A stretch of 20,581 nucleotides of DNA from an uncultured Bacteroidota bacterium (GTDB lineage: Bacteria; Bacteroidota; Bacteroidia; Chitinophagales; Chitinophagaceae), in contig CAIWHF010000026.1 of assembly GCA_903912405.1 (NCBI GenBank), positions 1 to 20,581 of the forward strand. The letters run 5' to 3'. The translations under genes and the position numbers were made by a program. The notes under the pieces were generated by a model that was given only the letters and a program-made list of their open reading frames with translations, had not been told where the DNA came from and ran no database searches. Of this stretch, positions 13,747-20,581 are shown piece after piece; position 1 is the stretch's first letter; every line of letters starts with the position of its first letter.

Positions 13747-13833
13747 CAAAAAAAAGACAATACTTAAAAGGTAATTAATTGACGAAAGTAAAGCACTTAG
13801 CATAGATACACCTTAAATTAATTCAATGTTGAT

Positions 13834-13841
13834 TATATTTG
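13834..13841 (+). promoter_or_regulatory. Candidate -7 element of the lipoprotein gene
   Basis: TATATTTG, an exact TAnnTTTG match, lies 19 nt before the ATG at 13861, the same distance as its divergent counterpart before the S9 peptidase gene. No TTG is found at the expected -33 distance. Between the two elements, about 90 bases of AT-rich DNA show no other recognisable site. Confidence 0.45.
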
Positions 13842-13860
13842 TAAAAACAAAAAATTACTT

Positions 13861-15027
13861 ATGCGACAAACAATATTTAATTCATTATCTATAAGATTAT
13901 TGATGGCTGTTTTTATAGTTCAAATAATGGCCTGCTCAAGTGGAAAAAGATTATTTGAAAAAGGCGACTATGATGGCGCTGTAATGAAAGCGTCGCAACG
14001 TTTAAAACAAGCTCCTAATAATGCAAAAGCAAAAAACACGTTAAGAAGTGCTTATACTCTTGCTTTAAAAACACATTTAGATGCCATACAACAAGCAGAT
14101 AGTTTTAGAACTGAAAATTATTATGACATTACTTTAAGCAATTATACTGCGCTGTATAATTTAGAACAAACCATAAAGTTTTGTCCTGCTTGCTTGAAGG
14201 TGGTTAAAAATCTATACGAAGTTGATATTAAATTAGCTCAAACAAAAAATGATGCTTTAGCCTTTTACTACAAAAGAGGCAATGATTACTTAGCGCTTGG
14301 TGGCAAAACAAATGCTAGAAAGGCTTTAATTGATTTCAATAAAGTGGTTAGTATACAATATGATTATAAAGATATTGGAACACAAGTAAATCAGGCCAAA
14401 TGGGAAGCCAGTGAGAAAATTGTAATCAATCATATCCCTATGCATTCTAAAACATTTAGCATAAGCAATGATTTTTTTGAAAAGAAAATTTTAGAATATT
14501 GCTACAACAACATACAGGCTAATCGCTTGGTTCAATTTTTAACTCCAGAGGAAGCTAAAAGAGAAAATATTTTGATACCAGACCAAATAATAGATATTTA
14601 TTTTGATGACTTTAGTGTTGGACAAACTTATGTAAAAGAAAACAACCAGGAATTTAAAAAAGATTCCGTTATCATTGGCACCACTAATTTAAACGGAAAA
14701 GAACAAAGTGTGTATGGATCTATAAAAGCATCTGTTCGTAGTTTCGAAAAAACGGTAAGCTCTTCCGGTATTATGAACCTTAGTATTTCTTCACCTATTA
14801 CTAAAACAATTATGCTTACTGAAAAAGTCCCAGGGACTTATGTTTGGATTTGTAAATGGGGCAATTATAATGGAGATAGCAGAGCCCTATCGAAAGATCA
14901 ATTATCCATAACTCAAGGGCGTGAGTTAATGCCTCCTGCACCACAAGATTTATTTATAGAATTTACAAAACCTATATATAGCCAATTAACGAGCAGATTG
15001 AGTTCCTATTATAACAGCTATAAATAA
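13861..15027 (+). CDS. Putative TPR-like lipoprotein of unknown function
   Basis: A 388-residue protein with a lipoprotein signal: a hydrophobic stretch (13-23) and a lipobox-like IMAC ending at C25. After the Cys come SSGKR, with no acidic residues, so it lacks the usual Bacteroidota surface-export signal and probably stays in the periplasm, anchored to the outer membrane. Residues about 28-70 (LFEKGDYDGAV, then APNNAKAK) look like a TPR helix pair. Further helical repeats seem to continue to about 180, and the C-terminal half (about 200-388) is mixed beta with no motif I recognise. It ends directly at the convergent permease stop and is transcribed alone. I do not recognise a specific family; a scaffold or envelope-assembly role is only a guess from the TPR-like start. 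Confidence 0.75.
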   Translation: MRQTIFNSLSIRLLMAVFIVQIMACSSGKRLFEKGDYDGAVMKASQRLKQAPNNAKAKNTLRSAYTLALKTHLDAIQQADSFRTENYYDITLSNYTALYNLEQTIKFCPACLKVVKNLYEVDIKLAQTKNDALAFYYKRGNDYLALGGKTNARKALIDFNKVVSIQYDYKDIGTQVNQAKWEASEKIVINHIPMHSKTFSISNDFFEKKILEYCYNNIQANRLVQFLTPEEAKRENILIPDQIIDIYFDDFSVGQTYVKENNQEFKKDSVIIGTTNLNGKEQSVYGSIKASVRSFEKTVSSSGIMNLSISSPITKTIMLTEKVPGTYVWICKWGNYNGDSRALSKDQLSITQGRELMPPAPQDLFIEFTKPIYSQLTSRLSSYYNSYK

Positions 15028-16674
15028 TTAGGAAATTGATTGATTAAGTTTACTTTTCTTGTATCCATAGAAAAAGTAAATCATCAAACCAATTAACATC
15101 CATATTAGGAATACCTTCCAACAATTAACTGGTATTTCAATCATTAAATACATACAGCATAATAAACCTAGAATAGGTATAAGCGACCATTGCTTATAGA
15201 TTGTAAATATAGTAATTGCAAGAGCTGAAATTAAAAAGGCTAAAAACAGCCAATCATTAGCCGTGAATATTTGCCCAATACGTTCGTTTAAAACACCAAT
15301 AAATACACATAATAGTATAGGTAAAATGAACCGCCCATTGATATAGGGCAATTTGAATCGCTGATTTGGTAGTGCAGGAGCTAAAGTAAGTACTCCAGCG
15401 CATACGATAACAAATGCAAACAAAGTGCCTATACTCGTCAAGTCTGTTACAATATCAATATTGATAAATAAAGAAGGGATAGCTACAAAAGCTCCTGCTA
15501 TGATAGTAGCGATATAGGGAGTTTTAAACTTTTTGTGCATTTTAGAAAAGGCTTTTGGCAATAAACCATCTCTACTCATACTCATCCAAATACGTGGCTG
15601 ACCAATTTGAAAAACTAACAATACACTCGTAGCTGCTACAACTGCACTAAAAGAAATAAACTTACCCAACTTTTCTTGTCCCACATAATTAAAAACAAAA
15701 GCAAGTGGATCGGTTACATGCTCAAATTTAAAATAAGGAACCATACCTGTAATTACTAAAGCAGTAATAATATAAATTACCGTACAAATAATTAAAGAAT
15801 ACAACATCCCTCGGGGCAAATCTCGTTGTGGATTTTTACACTCTTCGGCGGTAGTAGAAATAGCATCAAAACCAATATAAGCATAGAAAACAGCAGATAC
15901 TCCTTTTAAAACACCTGAAAAATGGTTAGGGAAAAAGGGTGTATAATTATCCGTATTAATATAAAAATACCCTACAACCACTACAATTAATAGCACTAAG
16001 AGTTTAATAATAACCATAGCATTAGCGCTTCGTTTACTCTCTTTTATACCGATATATGCTAATACGGAAATAAAACAAATAATTAAAAATGCAGGAAGAT
16101 TAAATATCAATTTTAAATTGCCCAACTGAGGTGCCATTGTCCATGCTAAGTTACTAGTAGCTCCATGCGATTGCACAACCTGTAAATAAACATCATGAGC
16201 TGTTTTAGGATCAGTAACCAACCACGTTGGCAAATAAATGCCTAGTGCAGAGAGCACATTAGTAAAATAACCACTCCAAGAAATAGCAACCACAATATTG
16301 CCTATGGCATATTCTAGAATTAATGCCCAGCCAATAATCCAAGCAACCAATTCACCAAAAGCAACATAGGAATAAGTATAAGCACTACCCGAAACAGGAA
16401 TACGCGCTGCAAATTCAGCATAACATAAGGCGGTAAATCCGCAAGTAATAGCGGTAATAACAAAAAGGAAAATGACACCTGGTCCACCATCAAAAGACGC
16501 CTTGCCAATAGTACTAAAAATTCCAGCGCCAATGACCGCTGCAATACCCATCAATGTTAAATCTCTGACATTTAATACTCTTTTTGAATCATTTATACTA
16601 CCATCCGGATTGGATAAGGCAATATCTTTTTGTAAAGACAATATGGATTTTTTTCTTGTAAGTTTCGACAACAT
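15028..16674 (-). CDS. APC family amino acid permease
   Basis: A 548-residue transporter of the amino acid-polyamine-organocation superfamily. The first helix carries the substrate-binding motif GIAAVIGAGIFSTIG (about 43-57), followed by GGPGVIFLF and the YAEFAARIPVSGSAYTY segment typical of the cationic/CAT-like branch. Helix 6 shows FYAYIGFDAISTTAEECKNPQRDLP, another strong family marker. I see about twelve to fourteen hydrophobic segments, so the C-terminal extension with extra helices fits the CAT group rather than the 12-helix AdiC type. A role as proton- or sodium-coupled amino-acid importer is inferred; substrate is not predictable. A charged cytoplasmic tail of about 35 residues precedes helix 1. 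The gene stands alone between two convergent/divergent neighbours, and its stop abuts the lipoprotein stop with no spacer. Confidence 0.92.
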   Translation of the reverse strand: MLSKLTRKKSILSLQKDIALSNPDGSINDSKRVLNVRDLTLMGIAAVIGAGIFSTIGKASFDGGPGVIFLFVITAITCGFTALCYAEFAARIPVSGSAYTYSYVAFGELVAWIIGWALILEYAIGNIVVAISWSGYFTNVLSALGIYLPTWLVTDPKTAHDVYLQVVQSHGATSNLAWTMAPQLGNLKLIFNLPAFLIICFISVLAYIGIKESKRSANAMVIIKLLVLLIVVVVGYFYINTDNYTPFFPNHFSGVLKGVSAVFYAYIGFDAISTTAEECKNPQRDLPRGMLYSLIICTVIYIITALVITGMVPYFKFEHVTDPLAFVFNYVGQEKLGKFISFSAVVAATSVLLVFQIGQPRIWMSMSRDGLLPKAFSKMHKKFKTPYIATIIAGAFVAIPSLFINIDIVTDLTSIGTLFAFVIVCAGVLTLAPALPNQRFKLPYINGRFILPILLCVFIGVLNERIGQIFTANDWLFLAFLISALAITIFTIYKQWSLIPILGLLCCMYLMIEIPVNCWKVFLIWMLIGLMIYFFYGYKKSKLNQSIS

Positions 16675-16691
16675 CTTTTAAAATTTCAATT

Positions 16692-16699
16692 TAAATATA
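16692..16699 (-). promoter_or_regulatory. Possible -7 element of the amino acid permease gene
   Basis: The minus strand reads TATATTTA, TAnnTTTG except for the last base, 17 nt before the ATG at 16674. It lies in a 72-nt divergent region that is almost pure A and T, so a chance match is quite possible. I see no convincing element for the opposite gene. Confidence 0.27.
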
Positions 16700-16746
16700 A
16701 GCTTTTGTAAATTATTATTTTAATTTTAAAACTTAAACAATCAATT

Positions 16747-17097
16747 ATGGGCAAACAAGTAGATGCATTTAATGCATATAGAAGCAAAATGAATGAAGTT
16801 ATTTTAGAAAAACAAAATAAAGTTATTAATCGCTTATTTAATCTAGATCAGCATACGTATGCCGAAGGAGCACTTTCTGTAAAAACAAAAGAACTCATGG
16901 GATTAGTAGCAAGCATGGTTTTGAGATGTGATGACTGTATTAAATATCATCTTGGAAAATGCCACGAGGTAGGCACCACTACAGAAGAAATGTATGAAGT
17001 TTTTGCTGTAGCCAATATTGTTGGCGGCAGCATTGTAATACCACATACACGAAGAGCTGCAGAATATTGGGAAGAATTAATTAGCGAAAATCATTAA
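16747..17097 (+). CDS. Carboxymuconolactone decarboxylase / AhpD-like protein
   Basis: A 116-residue all-helical protein of the CMD/AhpD superfamily. The redox motif C61-D-D-C64-x-x-x-H68 (CDDCIKYHLGKC) is intact, as in AhpD-type proteins where the two Cys reduce hydroperoxides or partner proteins. A further Cys (C72) follows. The final helices (VANIVGGSIVIPHTRRA) also match this family. True gamma-carboxymuconolactone decarboxylases lack the CxxC, so a thiol-dependent peroxidase or disulfide reductase role is likelier than aromatic degradation. It is transcribed alone; its stop overlaps that of the convergent bshA gene (shared TTAA). Proximity to a bacillithiol gene hints at thiol homeostasis, but convergent placement is weak evidence for that. 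Confidence 0.88.
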   Translation: MGKQVDAFNAYRSKMNEVILEKQNKVINRLFNLDQHTYAEGALSVKTKELMGLVASMVLRCDDCIKYHLGKCHEVGTTTEEMYEVFAVANIVGGSIVIPHTRRAAEYWEELISENH

Positions 17098-18227
17098 GCC
17101 TTTTTATAATTTTGAACAACTTCATTATATAACTGTTCATATTGAGGAATTATAAACTGCTTTTCAAATTTCATAGCATGTGTTTTAGCTTGTGTTTTAA
17201 ACTGATTCAACACTTGCTCGTTTTCTAAAATAGATATGGCATGCTTAGCCATATCGTCTATGTCGGCTACATTACTTAAGTAACCTGTGAGGCCATGCAC
17301 ATTAATCTCTCCTAAGCCACCAGCATTAGTAGAAATCACGGGGACGCCGCACGACATTGCTTCTAAGGCCGACAAACCAAAGCTTTCATAGGAGGAGGTT
17401 AGTAAAAACAAATCTGAAATACTCAATATTTCATCCATTTGCTCTTGCTTGCCCAAAAACCTAATGTCATTACTTATTTCTAAACTCCTACTCAATTCTT
17501 CTGCATTTGGTCGCTCAGGACCATCGCCAATCATTAACAATTTGCATGGCATTTTTTCACGTACTTTCTGAAATACATGTATAACATCTTCTACGCGTTT
17601 TACTTTTCTAAAATTAGAAACATGCGCTAAAATACGCTCACCATTAGGCGCTAACATTTTCTTGAAGTGATCTTTATCGCTTTGATAAAAACGATTGATA
17701 TCGATGAAATTATGAATAACATGAATATCTTTCTCAATAGGAAAAGAAGCAACCGTTTCCTCTTTTAAATTGTGTGATACTGCGGTAATGGCATCGGATT
17801 CATTGATGGAAAAGGCTACCACAGGTGCGTAGGTTTGGTCTCTGCCTACCAAAGTAATATCCGTTCCATGCAAAGTGGTGATATATGGAATATCCCTACC
17901 CGATTTTTTTAGAATTTGACGCGCAAAATAAGCTGCAGATGCATGAGGAATAGCATAATGTACATGCAATAGATCCAAATTGTTATTGGTAATTACATTT
18001 ACTAAAGTGCTGGTTAAAGCTGTTTCGTAGGGAGGAAAATCAAATAAAGGATAGGTTGGTACACTTACTTCATGATAATAAATGTTGGGGTGAAAATGCA
18101 AACGAACGGGCTGCTGATAGGTAATAAAATGAATTTCATGCCCTTTCTGGCTTAATGCCATTCCTAATTCTGTAGCTAATACTCCGCTTCCTCCAAATGT
18201 AGGATAGCAAACAATTCCAATTTTCAA
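17094..18227 (-). CDS. bshA: N-acetyl-alpha-D-glucosaminyl L-malate synthase BshA
   Basis: A 377-residue GT4 glycosyltransferase that joins UDP-GlcNAc and L-malate in the first step of bacillithiol synthesis, in the cytoplasm. Counting from the TTG at 18236, the BshA-specific start reads KIGIVCYPTFGGSGV (5-19). Next come HVHYAIPHA (91-99), TLHGTDITLVGRD (121-133), the nucleotide-binding region MIGDGPER (235-242) and the GT4 EX7E motif (E284, E292), followed by SCGVPVISTNAGG. Length and motif order are standard. No ATG is available: the family-typical start corresponds to the TTG at 18227, and another TTG at 18236 would add three residues. A TAACTTTG promoter element lies just upstream. The gene is convergent with the AhpD-like gene and divergent from the M28 peptidase gene. 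bshB and bshC are not in the window. Confidence 0.95.
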   Translation of the reverse strand: MKIGIVCYPTFGGSGVLATELGMALSQKGHEIHFITYQQPVRLHFHPNIYYHEVSVPTYPLFDFPPYETALTSTLVNVITNNNLDLLHVHYAIPHASAAYFARQILKKSGRDIPYITTLHGTDITLVGRDQTYAPVVAFSINESDAITAVSHNLKEETVASFPIEKDIHVIHNFIDINRFYQSDKDHFKKMLAPNGERILAHVSNFRKVKRVEDVIHVFQKVREKMPCKLLMIGDGPERPNAEELSRSLEISNDIRFLGKQEQMDEILSISDLFLLTSSYESFGLSALEAMSCGVPVISTNAGGLGEINVHGLTGYLSNVADIDDMAKHAISILENEQVLNQFKTQAKTHAMKFEKQFIIPQYEQLYNEVVQNYKKA

Positions 18228-18250
18228 TTGAGTCAAATTTAATGTGGATA

Positions 18251-18258
18251 CAAAGTTA
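18251..18258 (-). promoter_or_regulatory. Candidate -7 element of bshA
   Basis: TAACTTTG on the minus strand, an exact TAnnTTTG match, lies 14 nt before the TTG at 18236 and 23 nt before the TTG at 18227. A second TAnnTTTG string (TAAATTTG) overlaps the 18236 TTG codon itself, which makes 18227 the safer start. Confidence 0.45.
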
Positions 18259-18316
18259 CACTAATTAGCGTAATTAAAATTAGTAATAGCGTACAGAGAA
18301 TTCAAAAGGTATTTCC

Positions 18317-18324
18317 TATTTTTA
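18317..18324 (+). promoter_or_regulatory. Possible -7 element of the M28 peptidase gene
   Basis: TATTTTTA, TAnnTTTG except for the last base, is followed by TAGAT and the ATG at 18330. The 5-nt distance is in the same class as at the TatD-family, DUF1573 and TerC genes. No TTG is present at the -33 distance. Confidence 0.3.
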
Positions 18325-18329
18325 TAGAT

Positions 18330-19691
18330 ATGAAAGCAATAAAAATTATCATACTATCCCTTCTTGTTATTCCTGCTGCTTTGGCCCAACAAGATGCCCT
18401 TCAATTCAAACAATTTTCCAGCGAGATACTATGGAATGGCAAGTGCTACTCCGATCTAAAAGAACTTTGCAAAGGTATAGGCAATCGGCTTTCGGGATCT
18501 CCTGCAGCTGCAAAAGCGGTGGCATGGGGATTGAATAAAATGAAAGAAGCGGGAGCTGACACAGCCTATTTACAACCGGTTTTAGTACCGCATTGGGTAA
18601 GAGGCAAAGAACAATTACAATTAGAGTTTACTACCAATAAATTTGAGACGGTTCCAATGCTATCCTTAGGAAATTCTCAAGGCACCAATGGAAATTTGCT
18701 TCATGCCAAAATTATTATGGTCCACAATTTTGCAGAATTTGAACAATTAGATAGCAACCTAATTAAAGGTGCCATTATTTTCTTTAATTATAAATTCAAG
18801 CAAGATTTAGTAAACACTTTTGAAGGCTATGGCGATGCTGGACAATACCGTTGGAAAAGCCCAAGCATGGCTTCAGAGAAGCATGCGGCATCTGTTATCA
18901 TTCGTTCTATAGCTACGGGCGCAGATGATTATCCGCATACTGGTGCTATGGGTTATAGGAATGCAAAAGCCATACCTGCAATTGCTATTGGCAATGAAAC
19001 AGCCGATAGATTGGAAAAAGAATTAGCAAAACGAAGTGTGGAGGCAAAACTTATTTCTAATTGTAAAATGGTAGATACGGTTCTTTCCTATAATGTTATT
19101 GGTGAATTAAAAGGAAGTACTTATCCCAAACAAATAATAACTTTTGGTGGCCACCTAGATTCTTGGGACGTCGGAGAAGGGGCTCATGATGATGGAGCGG
19201 GCTGTGTGCAGAGCATAGAAGTCATAAGAACTTTAAAGCAACAACATATCAAACCCATCCACACCATCAGAGCTGTTTTATTCATGAACGAAGAGAATGG
19301 TTTGAGAGGTGGCAATGCCTATGCCGATTCATTAGTTGCCCGCAAAGAACAAGCTATTTTTGCTATGGAAAGTGATGCTGGAGGATTCTCTCCAAGAGGT
19401 ATCGGATTTGAAATGAACGATTCTTTGAAAGCAATATGTAAATCGTGGAAACCTTTATTCGAACCCTATAATATTTATGATTTCGACAAGGAGGAAGGAG
19501 GAGCAGATATAAGTCCACTTAAAAAATTAAACACCCCGCTTGCGGGATTACTACCCGACCCGCAACGTTACTTTGACCTACATCATACCAACAAAGATGT
19601 TTTTGAAGAAGTTAGTCATCGTGAACTTAAATTAGGTGCCTTTGCCATGACAGCCTTTATCTATATGGTAGACCAACATTTATTTAAATAG
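18330..19691 (+). CDS. Secreted M28 family metallopeptidase (carboxypeptidase Q-like)
   Basis: A 453-residue exported zinc peptidase. Signal peptide 1-19 is cut before Gln (ALA/QQD). A protease-associated-type insert covers roughly residues 110-245. The M28 catalytic core holds the di-zinc ligands and catalytic base: GGHLDSWD (H275, D277), HDDGAG (D287/D288), NEENG (E321, E322), ESDAGG (D349) and LHHTNKD (H418/H419). The order and the PA insert match carboxypeptidase Q (plasma glutamate carboxypeptidase) relatives, which release free amino acids from peptides. It would act in the periplasm or at the surface. The ABC permease frame starts 6 nt after its TAG stop, suggesting a peptide-degradation and uptake operon. 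Aminopeptidase versus dipeptidase specificity cannot be decided here. Confidence 0.92.
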   Translation: MKAIKIIILSLLVIPAALAQQDALQFKQFSSEILWNGKCYSDLKELCKGIGNRLSGSPAAAKAVAWGLNKMKEAGADTAYLQPVLVPHWVRGKEQLQLEFTTNKFETVPMLSLGNSQGTNGNLLHAKIIMVHNFAEFEQLDSNLIKGAIIFFNYKFKQDLVNTFEGYGDAGQYRWKSPSMASEKHAASVIIRSIATGADDYPHTGAMGYRNAKAIPAIAIGNETADRLEKELAKRSVEAKLISNCKMVDTVLSYNVIGELKGSTYPKQIITFGGHLDSWDVGEGAHDDGAGCVQSIEVIRTLKQQHIKPIHTIRAVLFMNEENGLRGGNAYADSLVARKEQAIFAMESDAGGFSPRGIGFEMNDSLKAICKSWKPLFEPYNIYDFDKEEGGADISPLKKLNTPLAGLLPDPQRYFDLHHTNKDVFEEVSHRELKLGAFAMTAFIYMVDQHLFK

Positions 19692-19697
19692 CGCATC

Positions 19698-20581
19698 TTG
19701 CATATAATTAAACAAATCTTTAAAGCATCTATATTAAGCAAGCTATCCTTATTTGTGATAGCTTGTACGATATTATTAGCAATATTTGCAGAAGCTATTA
19801 TTCCAGACAAAACAGTAGATGCCAATAAAATGATTTTGGAATTAGGAGCGAAAGCTCCGGGATTTAAAAAATCTGTTTTCAAAATATCTGTTAAAAAAAA
19901 CATTACTAATCGTACTGCATTGAGTACCTTATGGTATGGCGAAGATGCACAATGGACCTATATCCCATATAATCAATTGCACTTCTCAGAAAACGAAGTG
20001 CAATTGATACATTACATTGACGAAACACTTGAAGACACCATCATTATAAAGTACACAACACTATTACCCCCAAGCAAATGGAGCTTAAGCACAGCTGACA
20101 AACAAGCTTATTTATTAAAACAACACACTACCACGATACATTATTTATTAGGCTCCGATAAGTATGGAAGAGATATTTTTTCACGCTTGGTTTTAGGCAG
20201 TAGGGTTAGTTTGGCTGTTGGTATTATTAGCGTTATACTCACTTTATTATTAGGCATTACATTTGGTATGCTAGCGGGTTATTTTGGTGGGACAACCGAT
20301 AAGATTATTCAATTTATCATTAGTATGATATGGTCTATTCCAACATTACTATTAGTTTTTGCAATCACACTTAGTATTGGCAAAGGTTTTTGGCAATTGT
20401 TTATAGCTATTGGATGTAGTATGTGGGTAAGCACAGCAAGATTGATTAGAGGCCATGTAATGAGCCTTAAACAAAATGATTATATAACTGCAGCAAAAGC
20501 GCTCGGCTTGTCAAATTGGCGAATTATGTATCATCATTTATTGCCCAATTGCAGTAGTATCATTTTAGTAATGGCCGCTAG
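19698..20581 (+). CDS. ABC transporter permease, OppC/DppC type (cut by the window edge)
   Basis: An open frame runs to the window end without a stop, so the C-terminus is missing; 294 codons are visible. Counting from the TTG at 19698, residues 16-36 form the first membrane helix. LGSDKYGRDIFSRL (151-164) is the OppC/DppC hallmark before helix 2, and the EAA loop (ITAAKALGLSNW, about 263-274, then HLLPN) contacts the ATPase. These subunits import oligopeptides, dipeptides or nickel. The first ATG (19830) would remove helix 1, so a TTG start is preferred. The stretch between helix 1 and LGSD is about 115 residues, longer than I expect for OppC, and contains a perfect 14-bp inverted repeat. 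It lies 6 nt after the M28 peptidase stop, in the same frame. Peptide uptake is the likely role. Confidence 0.88.
   Translation, partial: MHIIKQIFKASILSKLSLFVIACTILLAIFAEAIIPDKTVDANKMILELGAKAPGFKKSVFKISVKKNITNRTALSTLWYGEDAQWTYIPYNQLHFSENEVQLIHYIDETLEDTIIIKYTTLLPPSKWSLSTADKQAYLLKQHTTTIHYLLGSDKYGRDIFSRLVLGSRVSLAVGIISVILTLLLGITFGMLAGYFGGTTDKIIQFIISMIWSIPTLLLVFAITLSIGKGFWQLFIAIGCSMWVSTARLIRGHVMSLKQNDYITAAKALGLSNWRIMYHHLLPNCSSIILVMAA
19972..20008. repeat. Perfect 14-bp inverted repeat (hairpin) inside the permease gene
   Basis: ATCAATTGCACTTC (19972-19985) and GAAGTGCAATTGAT (19995-20008) are exact reverse complements separated by a 9-nt loop, tcagaaaac. It encodes residues about 92-104 of the permease, in the extended loop after the first membrane helix. 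No T-tract follows, so it is not a standard terminator. It would form a strong hairpin in mRNA or a cruciform-prone site in DNA. Confidence 0.85.

Noticed and set aside
15049..15080. Nine-bp inverted repeat TTTACTTTT/AAAAGTAAA just past the lipoprotein stop
   Set aside because: Only one G-C pair and a 14-nt loop; it would be unstable and lies in permease coding sequence. Probably chance in AT-rich DNA.
19535..19565. Competing GC-rich stems CCCGC/GCGGG and TTGCGGG/CCCGCAA in the M28 peptidase gene
   Set aside because: Short stems inside codons for a conserved enzyme; alternative pairing resembling an attenuator is visible but there is nothing downstream for it to control.
19689..19698. A nonsense mutation splitting one fused peptidase-permease gene
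   Set aside because: The M28 domain ends normally before the TAG and the permease begins with its own N-terminal helix, so two separate genes are the simpler reading.

Overview
The window looks like a chromosomal segment of a low-GC member of the Bacteroidota, most likely a Chitinophagia- or Sphingobacteriia-type organism. The evidence is a very large secreted Ig-repeat protein with a gliding-motility-associated (CHU_C, type B) C-terminal sorting domain followed by a PorP/SprF-family outer-membrane protein, a bacillithiol gene (bshA), Bacteroidota-style -7 promoter elements (TAnnTTTG) in front of many genes, no visible Shine-Dalgarno dependence, and several signal peptides cleaved before Gln. 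There is no sign of a phage, insertion sequence, integron or CRISPR array. The gene content is mostly housekeeping and cell-surface functions. No gap between genes exceeds 300 bases; the longest is about 140.

Layout. Positions 1-500 (minus) hold the start of a secreted protein whose N-terminal domain matches that of the giant Ig-repeat protein further right. Positions 600-2134 (minus) hold a secreted EEP-superfamily nuclease translationally coupled to a TerC membrane protein. A tRNA-Ser(GGA) lies at 2202-2288 (minus), preceded by a TatD-family metal hydrolase at 2316-3089 (minus). A FAD oxidoreductase (3149-4135, plus) converges on the giant-protein/PorP pair (9384 down to 4137, minus). On the plus strand a tight trio, DUF1573 protein, UbiA-family prenyltransferase and dapB (9484-11580), runs into a convergent secreted S9 (DPP-IV-type) peptidase (11572-13719, minus). 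Then come a TPR-like lipoprotein (13861-15027, plus), an APC amino-acid permease (15028-16674, minus), an AhpD-like protein (16747-17097, plus), bshA (17094-18227, minus), a secreted M28 peptidase (18330-19691, plus) and the start of an OppC/DppC-type permease that runs off the right edge (19698 on, plus).

How the parts fit. The giant protein and PorP form a type IX secretion cargo-plus-partner operon. The S9 and M28 peptidases, the peptide-type ABC permease and the amino-acid permease suggest a protein-scavenging lifestyle. BshA and perhaps the AhpD-like protein belong to thiol and redox homeostasis. DapB serves lysine and peptidoglycan synthesis, and the UbiA-family enzyme probably serves quinone synthesis.

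Points most worth a second look: (i) -7-like elements sit only 4-6 nt before several start codons, implying leaderless mRNAs; (ii) the overlapping EEP nuclease/TerC pair fits TerC-assisted metal loading of a secreted enzyme; (iii) a bidirectional terminator-like hairpin is written into the conserved C-terminal codons of dapB; (iv) a perfect 14-bp inverted repeat lies inside the permease gene; (v) all four convergent gene pairs have stop codons that touch or overlap; (vi) nine tandem Ig-like repeats carry a strictly spaced cysteine pair. No wholly new system could be demonstrated from sequence alone.
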